64,000 nucleotides of DNA. Origin: Nocardioides aquaticus (GTDB lineage Bacteria > Actinomycetota > Actinomycetes > Propionibacteriales > Nocardioidaceae). The stretch is taken from positions 992,001-1,056,000 of the forward strand of contig NZ_CP075371.1 of assembly GCF_018459925.1 (NCBI RefSeq), read 5' to 3'. Positions 25,878 through 34,070 of this stretch are shown piece by piece (positions within the stretch are counted from its first letter, which is position 1; every line of letters starts with the position of its first letter). The notes under the pieces were generated by a model. That model had not been told where the DNA came from and did not search any database. It saw nothing but the letters and a program-made list of their open reading frames with translations. Position numbers and translations under genes: made by a program.

Positions 25878-27047
25878 TCAGTCGCCCTTGACGTTGACCA
25901 GCTGGCGCAGCACGTGGCGCACCTCGACCAGGTCGGCGGCGTCGGCCATCACCTGGTCGATGTCCTTGTAGGCCGCCGGGATCTCGTCGAGGAACGCCTC
26001 GCTGTCGCGCCACTCGATCCCGGTCATCGCCTCCCGCAGCTGCTCGCGGCTGAAGGTGCGCCGGGCCCGCGAGCGGGAGTACGCGCGACCCGCGCCGTGG
26101 GGCGCCGAGCGCAGCGCGACGGGGTCGCCGCGACCCGTGACGACGTACGACGCGGTGCCCATCGACCCGGGGATCAGCCCGGGCCTCCCGGCGGAGGCGT
26201 CGATGGCGCCCTTGCGCGAGAGCCACACGTCGCGCCCGAAGTGCCGCTCGCGCTCGGTGTAGTTGTGGTGGCAGTTGACCTCCTCGGTGCGCTGCACCGC
26301 GGTGCCGGTCCACTCCTCCACCTGCCGCACGACCCGGTCCATCATCTCCTCGCGGTTGAGCAGCGCGTAGTGCTGCGCCCACCGCATCTGGGCGACGTAG
26401 GCGTCGAACGCGTCGGTGCCCTCGACGAGGTACGCCAGGTCGCGGTGGGGCAGCGGCACCCACCACTGCTCGCACAGCCGGCGGGCCACGCCGATGTGGT
26501 GCTGGGCGATCTTGTTGCCCACCCCGCGCGAGCCGGAGTGCAGGAACAGCCAGACGCGGTCGACCTCGTCGACGGAGATCTCGATGAAGTGGTTGCCCGA
26601 GCCGAGGGTCCCCAGCTGCAGCTCCCACCGCTTCGCGTAGGTCGCGGGGTCGAAGCCGGCCTCGGCGGCCGCGGCGGCGAGGACCTCCAGGCGGGCCCGG
26701 GTGTGCTCGCGGCTGACCGTGCGGTTGGCGCCCCCGGCGGAGACCGGGACAGCCCGCTCGACCTGCTGGCGCACGGTGCCGAGGTCCTCGGGCAGCTCGT
26801 CGCGGGTCAGCTGGGTGCGGACCGCGATCATGCCGCAGCCGATGTCGACGCCGACCGCGGCCGGCATGATCGCGCCGAGGGTCGGGATGACCGACCCGAC
26901 GGTCGCGCCCAGGCCCAGGTGGGCGTCGGGCATCAGCGCGACGTGGGGGTGCACGAACGGCATCGAGGCCGTCGTCACCGCCTGCTCGCGGGTGCCCTGC
27001 TCGAGCTCGGAGGCCCAGCTCAGCAGGGTGGGGGTGATCTTCTCCAT
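25878..27047 (-). CDS. rtcB: RtcB family RNA-splicing ligase
   Basis: 389 residues. Metal- and GTP-binding motifs are intact: ALMPDAHLGLGATVG, VGVDIGCGM, LGTLGSGNHF, LHSGSRGVGN, VNCHHNY and SAPHGAGRAYSR, which holds the histidine that becomes guanylylated. RtcB joins 2',3'-cyclic phosphate (or 3'-phosphate) RNA ends to 5'-OH ends in tRNA repair. No archease or rtcA gene is adjacent. GGAAGG precedes the ATG, so unlike many neighbours this gene has a leader. A terminator follows. Confidence 0.93.
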   Translation of the reverse strand: MEKITPTLLSWASELEQGTREQAVTTASMPFVHPHVALMPDAHLGLGATVGSVIPTLGAIMPAAVGVDIGCGMIAVRTQLTRDELPEDLGTVRQQVERAVPVSAGGANRTVSREHTRARLEVLAAAAAEAGFDPATYAKRWELQLGTLGSGNHFIEISVDEVDRVWLFLHSGSRGVGNKIAQHHIGVARRLCEQWWVPLPHRDLAYLVEGTDAFDAYVAQMRWAQHYALLNREEMMDRVVRQVEEWTGTAVQRTEEVNCHHNYTERERHFGRDVWLSRKGAIDASAGRPGLIPGSMGTASYVVTGRGDPVALRSAPHGAGRAYSRSRARRTFSREQLREAMTGIEWRDSEAFLDEIPAAYKDIDQVMADAADLVEVRHVLRQLVNVKGD

Positions 27048-27104
27048 GGTCCTTCCGTCCTGTCACGCCGGTGGCGGGCCCGCCGGGCGCGGGCACGGTC
27101 GGAG

Positions 27105-27141
27105 AACCTAGGAGGGGGCAAACCGGTTGCGCACGTGGTTT
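27105..27141 (-). promoter_or_regulatory. Candidate rtcB promoter with AT-richer imperfect palindrome
   Basis: Read leftward, TAGGTT (27105-27110) is a good -10. Upstream, AAACC...TGCGCA...GGTTT (27120-27141) is an imperfect palindrome centred on TGCGCA in the -35 area, a possible operator. The start codon is ~58 bases beyond. Confidence 0.35.
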
Positions 27142-27168
27142 CCCCGGTGCTCCGGTCCCGGACCGCCC

Positions 27169-27218
27169 GGGTCGTGTGCCCCAGCACGCTCCAGGGGTCG
27201 GCCTCAGGCACACGACCC
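27169..27218 (-). terminator. Inverted repeat after serA
   Basis: Perfect 12-bp arms GGGTCGTGTGCC / GGCACACGACCC with a 26-base spacer, 16 bases past the serA stop. A terminator is the likely role; the long loop leaves room for doubt. Confidence 0.5.
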
Positions 27219-27234
27219 CACGGCTCGGGACCAC

Positions 27235-28443
27235 TCAGGCGGCGGGGGCGCTCATCGTGCGCAGCAGCACCGTCTGCGGCATCGCCCGCAGGGCCTCGAC
27301 CGTGCCGTCGTCGAGCGGGGCGGCGACGTCGGTGACGACGTAGCCCTGCTCGCCGCGGGTGGCCAGGGCCTGGCCGAGGATGTTGACGCCGGCCTCGGCG
27401 AAGGCGTGGTTGACCTCGGCCAGCACCCCGGGGACGTTCTGGTGCAGCAGCGTGACGCGGTGCGTGCCGGGCTCCGGGGCGGTGCCGGCCGTCGGGAGGT
27501 TCACGCTGAGCTCGGTGGAGCCGTGGCGGGCGTAGCCGACCAGCTTGCCGGAGACGAAGTGCCCGATCTCCTCCTGCGCCTCCTGGGTGGAGCCGCCGAC
27601 GTGCGGGGTGAGGATCACGTTGTCCAGGCCGCGCAGCGGCGAGTCGAACCGGTCGCCCTGCGCCTTGGGCTCGATCGGGAAGACGTCCATCGCCGCGCCC
27701 GCGATGTGGCCCGACAGGATCCGCTCGCGCAGCGCCTCGGTGTCGACGAGCATCCCGCGGGAGGCGTTGATGAACAGCGAGCGCGGCTTCATCAGGTCGA
27801 AGAAGACGGGGCCGAAGAGCCCGGCGTTGCCCGGGCGGCCGTCGACGTGCAGGGAGACGACGTCGGCGGTGGCCAGCAGCTCCTCGAGGCTGCCCATCCG
27901 GCGGGCGTTGCCGTGGGCGAGGCGGTCGGCGATGTCGAAGTAGACCACGCGCATCGCCAGCGCCTCGGCGACGACCGAGAGCTGCGAGCCGATGTTGCCG
28001 TAGCCGACGATGCCGAGGGTGCGTCCGCGGATCTCGTGGCTGCCGGCGGCCGACTTGTCCCAGATGCCGTCGTGCATGCGGGTGGTCTTCTCGGCCAGGC
28101 GCCGCGCCAGCATGATGATCTCGCCGATGACCAGCTCGACCACGCTGCGGGTGTTGGAGTGCGGGGCGTTGAAGACCGCGACGCTGTGGGCGGTGGCCGC
28201 GGGCAGGTCGACCTGGTTCGTGCCGATGCAGAAGCAGCCGACGGCGTCGAGGTCGGGCGCGCCGGCGAAGACCCGCTCGGTCAGGTGGGTGTTGGACCGG
28301 ATCCCCAGCAGGGAGACCCCCGGCAGCGCCGCGAGCAGCTCGTCCTCGCTCATCGACGCCTTGCGGAGCTCGACCTCGTAACCGGCGTCCTCGAGACGGG
28401 CGACGGCGGCGGGGTGGATGTTCTCGAGCAGCAGCGCCTTCAT
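27235..28443 (-). CDS. serA: D-3-phosphoglycerate dehydrogenase
   Basis: 402 residues, the E. coli-like class with a single C-terminal ACT domain. NAD motif LGIVGYGNIGSQ, catalytic arginine in NASRGMLVD, glutamate in AMDVFPIEP and histidine in TPHVGGST are present. HRVTLLHQNVPGVLAEVNHAFAEAGVNI is the ACT serine-sensing domain. It carries out the first step of serine synthesis. A TAGGTT hexamer seven bases before the ATG indicates a leaderless transcript and rules out the longer in-frame start. It stands alone. Confidence 0.94.
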   Translation of the reverse strand: MKALLLENIHPAAVARLEDAGYEVELRKASMSEDELLAALPGVSLLGIRSNTHLTERVFAGAPDLDAVGCFCIGTNQVDLPAATAHSVAVFNAPHSNTRSVVELVIGEIIMLARRLAEKTTRMHDGIWDKSAAGSHEIRGRTLGIVGYGNIGSQLSVVAEALAMRVVYFDIADRLAHGNARRMGSLEELLATADVVSLHVDGRPGNAGLFGPVFFDLMKPRSLFINASRGMLVDTEALRERILSGHIAGAAMDVFPIEPKAQGDRFDSPLRGLDNVILTPHVGGSTQEAQEEIGHFVSGKLVGYARHGSTELSVNLPTAGTAPEPGTHRVTLLHQNVPGVLAEVNHAFAEAGVNILGQALATRGEQGYVVTDVAAPLDDGTVEALRAMPQTVLLRTMSAPAA

Positions 28444-28450
28444 GGGGCCA

Positions 28451-28456
28451 AACCTA
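28451..28456 (-). promoter_or_regulatory. -10 element of a leaderless serA transcript
   Basis: Read leftward, TAGGTT is followed by seven bases and the ATG of serA. Confidence 0.45.
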
Positions 28457-28525
28457 GGGGCTCCGCGGGCCGCACCCCGCAACGGGACGCCATCCGGACG
28501 CCACCCCCGGGAGGCGTACGGGTGC

Positions 28526-29217
28526 TCAGCCTGGCAGCCGTGCGGTCAGCAGGTGCTGCAGCCGGGGCTCGTGCCCCGGGGCCGCGCCGGTCTCCCGGTC
28601 CAGCTCCAGCAGGGCGTGCAGCGGGGTCACCTCGACGTCGACGAGCCCGCTGTCGCGCAGCAGGTCCGCGGTCGGCTCGATCGACCCGGCCTCCGCGAGC
28701 GGCAGCACCCGCCGGACGCGGTCGTCGTACGCCGCCCCGAACGGCCCCTCGGCGCCGGGCAGGCCCCCGGGGAACCACGCGCTGTCGACCATCGCCAGCC
28801 GCCCGCCCGGGCGCAGCAGCCGCTGCCACCGGCGCACGGCGGCCTCCGGCTCGCGCAGGGTCCACAGCAGGTAGCGGCTGACGAGTACGTCGAACGTGCC
28901 CGGGAGGTCGGGGTCGGCGGCGTCACCGACGACGAACCGGGGCGGGTTGGCCATCCCGCCGGCCCGGCGCCTGGCCAGCCGGACCATCTCGGTGGACAGG
29001 TCGAGCCCGGTCACCCGGTGGCCCAGGCGGGAGACCGCGATCGCGGCGTGCCCGCTGCCCGTGCCGAGGTCGAGCACGTCGACCGGGTCGGCGGGCAGCG
29101 CGGAGGACCAGACGTCGGCCCAGAGGTCGGCCTCCGCGTCGCGACCGGGCCGGTGCTGGGCGGCGTCGTACGCCGGGGCGCGGTCGTCCCAGTAGGTGGT
29201 GATCTGCTGCTGCACGC

Positions 29218-29221
<4 letters not shown>
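28526..29221 (-). CDS. Class I SAM-dependent methyltransferase in ABC import operon
   Basis: 231 residues. Motif I VDVLDLGTGSGHAAIAVSRLG, the acidic loop TGLDLSTEM, and VSRYLLWTLREPEAAVRRWQRLLRPGG show a complete UbiE-like fold. Its ATG overlaps the stop of the ABC ATPase gene, so it is the fourth gene of the import operon. It may modify the imported compound or something made from it; the substrate is unknown. The start MSVQQQITTYWDDRAPAYD is typical of this group. Confidence 0.83.
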
Positions 29222-30056
<835 letters not shown>

Positions 30057-30060
<4 letters not shown>

Positions 30061-31055
30061 GAGCCGGCGCCGGGAGCGGTGGCGTCGATGATCCGCTCGA
30101 GGCCCTCGACCGCCAGGGGCGACGGCGGCTCGGTGAAGTTGAACAGCTGGGTGACCAGGGCGTCCTCGCGGACGGCGGTGAGGTCCTCCGCGCCCGGCAG
30201 GGACGTCACCGCGTCCTCGACCGCCGCCGGGTCGCCGGCGCTGTGCAGCAGCACGAGGACGTCGGGGTCACGGCCGAGGAGCTCCTCGGGGCCGACCTCG
30301 AAGACGCGCTCGTCCACGTCGTCGAAGACGTTCTGGAAGCCGGCCGCCTCGAGCTGGGGCTGGGCCATCGACCCGGTGCCGTACGCGTAGGTCACGCCAC
30401 CACCCACCGTCGGGTAGAGCACCGCGGCGGTGCGGGTCGGCCGGTCCGCGACCTCGGCCTCGAGGTCGGCCAGCCGCTCCTGCATCGCAGCGACGGCCTC
30501 CTCGGCCCGCTCGGGCTCACCGAACACCTCGCCGTAGAGCGCGGTCTGCGACCAGACGTCGTCGAAGGACGGCCGTGCACCCCCGGTGTCGCACAGCGCC
30601 GGCTCCTCGACCAGCGGCACGTCCACGGCCTCCAGCGCCCCGCGGGACAGGTTGTCCACCTCGCCGAGGACGAGGTCGGGGCGCTGGGCCACGACGACCT
30701 CCTTGCTGATCTGGAGGTGCCCGGAGGTGTCCAGCTCGTCGGTGAGCAGCGGGACGTCCTCGAGCTCGGCCAGGGTGGCCTCGTCGTAGTACTCGGCGGG
30801 GAACTCACCGGCACGGGCCACGACCCGGTCCATCGCGCCGAGCTCGTGCAGGAACGGCACGGCCGCGCTCTTGAGCATCACCACGCGCTCGGGCGGGGCG
30901 TCGAAGGTCAGCTCGGCACCGCAGTTCTCGACCGTCACCGGCTCGGGGAAGGCGGTGCCGGCGGACGCGCCGTCCGAGGCGGCACCGGCGCCGCAGGCCG
31001 AGGCCAGGGCGGTGGTGGCCAGCACGGCCGTGGGCAGGAGCGGTCGTCGGGTCAT
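30057..31055 (-). CDS. FecB-type substrate-binding lipoprotein
   Basis: 332 residues. Signal peptide MTRRPLLPTAVLATTALASAC with a lipobox ending ALASAC, so it is probably a lipid-anchored binding protein. The mature part is a periplasmic-binding-protein class III fold: PPERVVMLKSAAVPFLHELGAMDRVVA, QRPDLVLGEV, FDDVWSQTALYGEVFG, and GRDPDVLVLLH. GAGGAG precedes the ATG. The ligand is an iron-siderophore, haem, corrinoid or possibly F420-0-like compound; the sequence alone does not decide. It lies between the permease and ATPase genes. Confidence 0.87.
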
Positions 31056-31078
31056 CGGGGGTCTCCTCGGGATCGGGG

Positions 31079-32188
31079 TCAGGCGCTGGCGGCGTGCAGG
31101 CGACGGATGAGCACGAGCAGGAACGGGGCGCCGACGACCGAGGTGATGATCCCGATCGGGATCTCCTGCGGCGCCAGCAGCGTGCGGGCCGCGACGTCGG
31201 CCCAGACCAGCAGCACCGCGCCCATCAGGGCTGCCACCGGCACCACGCGGGCGTGGGTCGAGCCGACCGCGCGGCGGGCCAGGTGCGGCACCACCAGGCC
31301 GACGAAGCCGATGCTGCCGGCGGCGGCCACCACCACGGCCACGCAGAGCGAGACCACGACGAGCAGCAGCGTGCGGAACCGGTCGGGGCTGATCCCGAGG
31401 GTGTGGGCCGTCTCGTCGCCGACGGCGAGCGCGTCCAGGCCGCGGCCCCACAGGGTCAGCACGGCGGTCGACAGCAGCACCACGACCACGACGGCGCCCA
31501 GCGGGCCGTCCCACTGCGCCAGGCCGAGGGAGCCGAGGAGCCAGAACAGCACCGACCTGGCGCCCTCGGCGGAGCCGGAGGCGAAGACCAGGAAGCTGGT
31601 CAGCCCGGACAGCGCGTACCCGACGGCGACGCCGGCCAGCAGCATCCGGATCGAGGTGACCCGCCCGCCGCTGCGCGCCACCAGGAAGACCAGCATCGAG
31701 GCGGCCAGCGCCCCGAGGAAGGCGCTGAGCGAGAGGGCGTACTGGCCGAGGCCGGCCAGTGCGCCGAACAGGATGGCCGCCGCGGCGCCGCTGGAGGCGC
31801 CCGAGTTGATCCCGAGCAGGTACGGGTCGGCCAGCACGTTGCGGACCATCGCCTGCAGCGCCACCCCGCAGACCGCCAGGCCACCCCCGACGGCCACGGC
31901 GAGGAGCACTCGCGGCAGGCGCACCTGCCAGATGATCGCGTCCGCCGACGGGTCCCAGGTCACCTCGCCCGGGAGGCCGACCAGGTGGTGCCCGAGCACC
32001 CGCACGGTCGTCAGCGGGTCGACCGCGACGGCCCCCGCCGCGACCCCCGCCACGACGGTGAGGGCCAGCGCCGCGCCCAGGCCGACGAGCCAGGCGGTCG
32101 TACGCCGGGAGCGCGCGCGCAGGCCCAGCGGGTCGTCCGGGGCATCGGTGCGTCCGGGGGCGGGCGCCGGGAGCGTGTTGTTGCGCAT
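31079..32188 (-). CDS. FecCD-family ABC permease
   Basis: 369 residues, about ten transmembrane helices. Family motifs: RLPRVLLAVAVGGGLAVCGVALQAMVRNVLADPYLLGINSGAS and GSIGFVGLVVPHLARRAVGSTHARVVP (the ATPase-coupling loop). Only one permease gene is present, so the channel should be a homodimer. It heads the operon. The ATG lies inside an AT-rich palindrome; there is no ribosome site, and TACGTT lies ten bases upstream, so the mRNA is likely leaderless or nearly so. Confidence 0.9.
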   Translation of the reverse strand: MRNNTLPAPAPGRTDAPDDPLGLRARSRRTTAWLVGLGAALALTVVAGVAAGAVAVDPLTTVRVLGHHLVGLPGEVTWDPSADAIIWQVRLPRVLLAVAVGGGLAVCGVALQAMVRNVLADPYLLGINSGASSGAAAAILFGALAGLGQYALSLSAFLGALAASMLVFLVARSGGRVTSIRMLLAGVAVGYALSGLTSFLVFASGSAEGARSVLFWLLGSLGLAQWDGPLGAVVVVVLLSTAVLTLWGRGLDALAVGDETAHTLGISPDRFRTLLLVVVSLCVAVVVAAAGSIGFVGLVVPHLARRAVGSTHARVVPVAALMGAVLLVWADVAARTLLAPQEIPIGIITSVVGAPFLLVLIRRLHAASA

Positions 32189-32204
32189 AATGTGCAACAA
32201 CGTA
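32177..32204 (-). promoter_or_regulatory. AT-rich operator-like palindrome over the permease start codon
   Basis: GTTGTTGCGCAT-A-ATGTGCAACAAC (32177-32201) pairs at 11 of 12 positions around a central A. It covers the start codon, and the -10 candidate TACGTT (32199-32204) overlaps its edge. A repressor bound here would block transcription of the whole import operon. It does not match the DtxR/IdeR or Zur boxes I know. Confidence 0.6.
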
Positions 32205-32251
32205 TCGGGTGCACTAACGTGGCTCACCTGGTGGTGGGCTCGCCACCGACA

Positions 32252-32288
32252 CCGTCCGCCCCGGGGCCTGGAGACCCGGGGCGGACGG
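32252..32288 (-). terminator. XPB gene terminator hairpin
   Basis: Perfect 14-bp stem CCGTCCGCCCCGGG / CCCGGGGCGGACGG with a 9-base loop, ~35 bases past the XPB stop. Confidence 0.7.
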
Positions 32289-32321
32289 CGCCCCCACCGC
32301 GGCGGTGAGGCGGTGAGGCGG

Positions 32322-33962
32322 TCAGGCCGGCAGGTCCTCGGCGTCGACGATCCGGTAGGCGTACCCCTGCTCGGCCAGGAAGCGCTGCCGGTTCTGGGCG
32401 AACTCCGCGTCGACGGTGTCGCGCGCCACCACCGCGTAGAAGCGGGCGGTCTGGCCACCGGCCTTGGGCCGCATCAGCCGACCGAGGCGCTGGGCCTCCT
32501 CCTGGCGCGAGCCGAACGAGCCCGAGACCTGGATCGCCACCTCGGCCGAGGGCAGGTCGATGGAGAAGTTCGCGACCTTGCTGACCACGAGCAGGCCGAT
32601 CTCGCCGGAGCGGAACGCCTCGAAGAGCCGTTGGCGCTCCTTGACCGTGGTGTCGCCCTTGATCAGCGGGGCGTCGAGGGTGGCGGCGAGCTCGTCGAGC
32701 TGCTCGATGTACTGCCCGATCACCAGGGTCGGCTGCCCCCGGTGGCGCTCAACCAGCTCACGGACCACGCCGGTCTTGTGGGGCGTGCAGGCGGCCAGGC
32801 GGTAGCGCTCCTCGGGCTCGGCGGTGGCGTAGACCAGCCGCTCGTTCTCGGGCAGCGTCACCCGGACCTCGACGCAGTCGGCCGGGGCGATCCAGCCCTG
32901 CGCCTCGATGTCCTTCCACGGGGCGTCGTACCGCTTGGGGCCGATCAGGCTGAACACGTCGCCCTCGCGGCCGTCCTCGCGCACCAGCGTCGCGGTCAGG
33001 CCGATCCGGCGGCGGGCCTGGAGGTTCGCGGTCATCCGGAAGATCGGTGCCGGCAGCAGGTGCACCTCGTCGTAGACGATCAGGCCCCAGTCGCGGGCGT
33101 CGAGCAGCTCGAGGTGGGGGAAGACGCCCTTGCGGCGCATCGTCAGGACCTGGTAGGTCGCGATGGTGACCGGGCGGACCTCCTTGACGGCCCCGGAGTA
33201 CTCCCCGATCTCGTCCTCGGTGAGGCTGGTCCGCTTGATCAGCTCGTCCTTCCACTGCCGCGCGCTGACGGTGTTGGTGACGAGGATCAACGTCGTGGCC
33301 TTGGCGTGGGCCATCGCGGCCGCGCCCACCATCGTCTTGCCGGCGCCGCAGGGCAGCACCACGACCCCGGAGCCGCCGTTCCAGAAGGAGTCGGCCGCGT
33401 CGCGCTGGTAGTCCCGCAGCTGCCAGGAGGTCTCGTCGAGGTCGATCTCGTGCGCCTCGCCGTCGACGTAGCCGGCCCAGTCCTCGGCCGGCCAGCCCAG
33501 CTTGAGCAGGGCCTGCTTGAGGTTGCCGCGCTCGGAGGCGTGGACGACCACCGTGTCGTCGTCGAGCCGGGCGCCGAGCATGCCCTGGACCTTCTTGGCG
33601 CGCAGCACCTCCTCGAGCACGGGCCGGTCGGTGCTCGACATCACCAGGCCGTGGGTGGGGTGCTTCTCCAGGCGCAGCCGGCCGTAGCGCGCCATCGTCT
33701 CGGCCACGTCGACCAGCAGGCTGTGCGGCACGCTGTAGCGGCTGAACTCCAGCAGCGTGTCGACCACCTGCTCGGCGTCGTGCCCGGCGGCGCGGGCGTT
33801 CCACAGCCCCAGCGGGGTCAGCCGGTAGGTGTGCACGTGCTCGGGGGAGCGCTCCAGCTCGGCGAACGGCGCGATCGCCTTGCGGCAGTCCGCCGCCCGC
33901 TCGTGGTCGATCTCGAGCAGGAGGGTCTTGTCCGACTGGACGATGAGGGGGCCGTCGTTCAC
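32322..33962 (-). CDS. XPB-type DNA repair helicase
   Basis: 546 residues. The N-terminal ~180 residues include the damage-recognition-like region; then WQLRDYQRDAADSFW (Q/Walker lead-in), Walker A GAGKT (206-210), DEVH box (298-301), GLTATLVRE and motif VI QEEAQRLGRLMRPK. This is the bacterial XPB (3'-5' superfamily 2) helicase of actinobacteria and some others. TAGGCT six bases before the GTG marks a leaderless start. The Helicase_C_3 gene upstream on the same strand is its usual partner, though a repeat element separates them and this gene has its own promoter. Confidence 0.92.
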   Translation of the reverse strand: MNDGPLIVQSDKTLLLEIDHERAADCRKAIAPFAELERSPEHVHTYRLTPLGLWNARAAGHDAEQVVDTLLEFSRYSVPHSLLVDVAETMARYGRLRLEKHPTHGLVMSSTDRPVLEEVLRAKKVQGMLGARLDDDTVVVHASERGNLKQALLKLGWPAEDWAGYVDGEAHEIDLDETSWQLRDYQRDAADSFWNGGSGVVVLPCGAGKTMVGAAAMAHAKATTLILVTNTVSARQWKDELIKRTSLTEDEIGEYSGAVKEVRPVTIATYQVLTMRRKGVFPHLELLDARDWGLIVYDEVHLLPAPIFRMTANLQARRRIGLTATLVREDGREGDVFSLIGPKRYDAPWKDIEAQGWIAPADCVEVRVTLPENERLVYATAEPEERYRLAACTPHKTGVVRELVERHRGQPTLVIGQYIEQLDELAATLDAPLIKGDTTVKERQRLFEAFRSGEIGLLVVSKVANFSIDLPSAEVAIQVSGSFGSRQEEAQRLGRLMRPKAGGQTARFYAVVARDTVDAEFAQNRQRFLAEQGYAYRIVDAEDLPA

Positions 33963-33968
33963 CCCGGA

Positions 33969-33974
33969 AGCCTA
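33969..33974 (-). promoter_or_regulatory. -10 element of a leaderless XPB transcript
   Basis: Read leftward, TAGGCT is followed by exactly six bases and the GTG start. Confidence 0.5.
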
Positions 33975-34008
33975 CGAGCCCCGCAAGCCGCCCGGTCACC
34001 CGTGAACG

Positions 34009-34070
34009 CCGAGATGACGCTCGCGGACAGCCGAGATGACGCTCGCGGCGCGTCGAGGTGACGCTCGCGG
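34009..34070. repeat. Dispersed 3 x 22-bp intergenic element, copy 2
   Basis: Units at 34009, 34031 and 34053; the first two are identical (CCGAGATGACGCTCGCGG), the third is TCGAGGTGACGCTCGCGG. It directly abuts the stop codon of the helicase-associated gene. Confidence 0.9.

Noticed and set aside
30243..34061. Very long + strand open frame opposite the import operon and XPB
   Set aside because: Its translation is low-complexity and matches no family, while the opposite strand carries four well-supported genes. It is a typical high-GC shadow.
34009..34070. Three-unit repeat as a tiny CRISPR array
   Set aside because: Units are 18 bp with only ~4 bp between, not unique spacers, and no cas genes are near.
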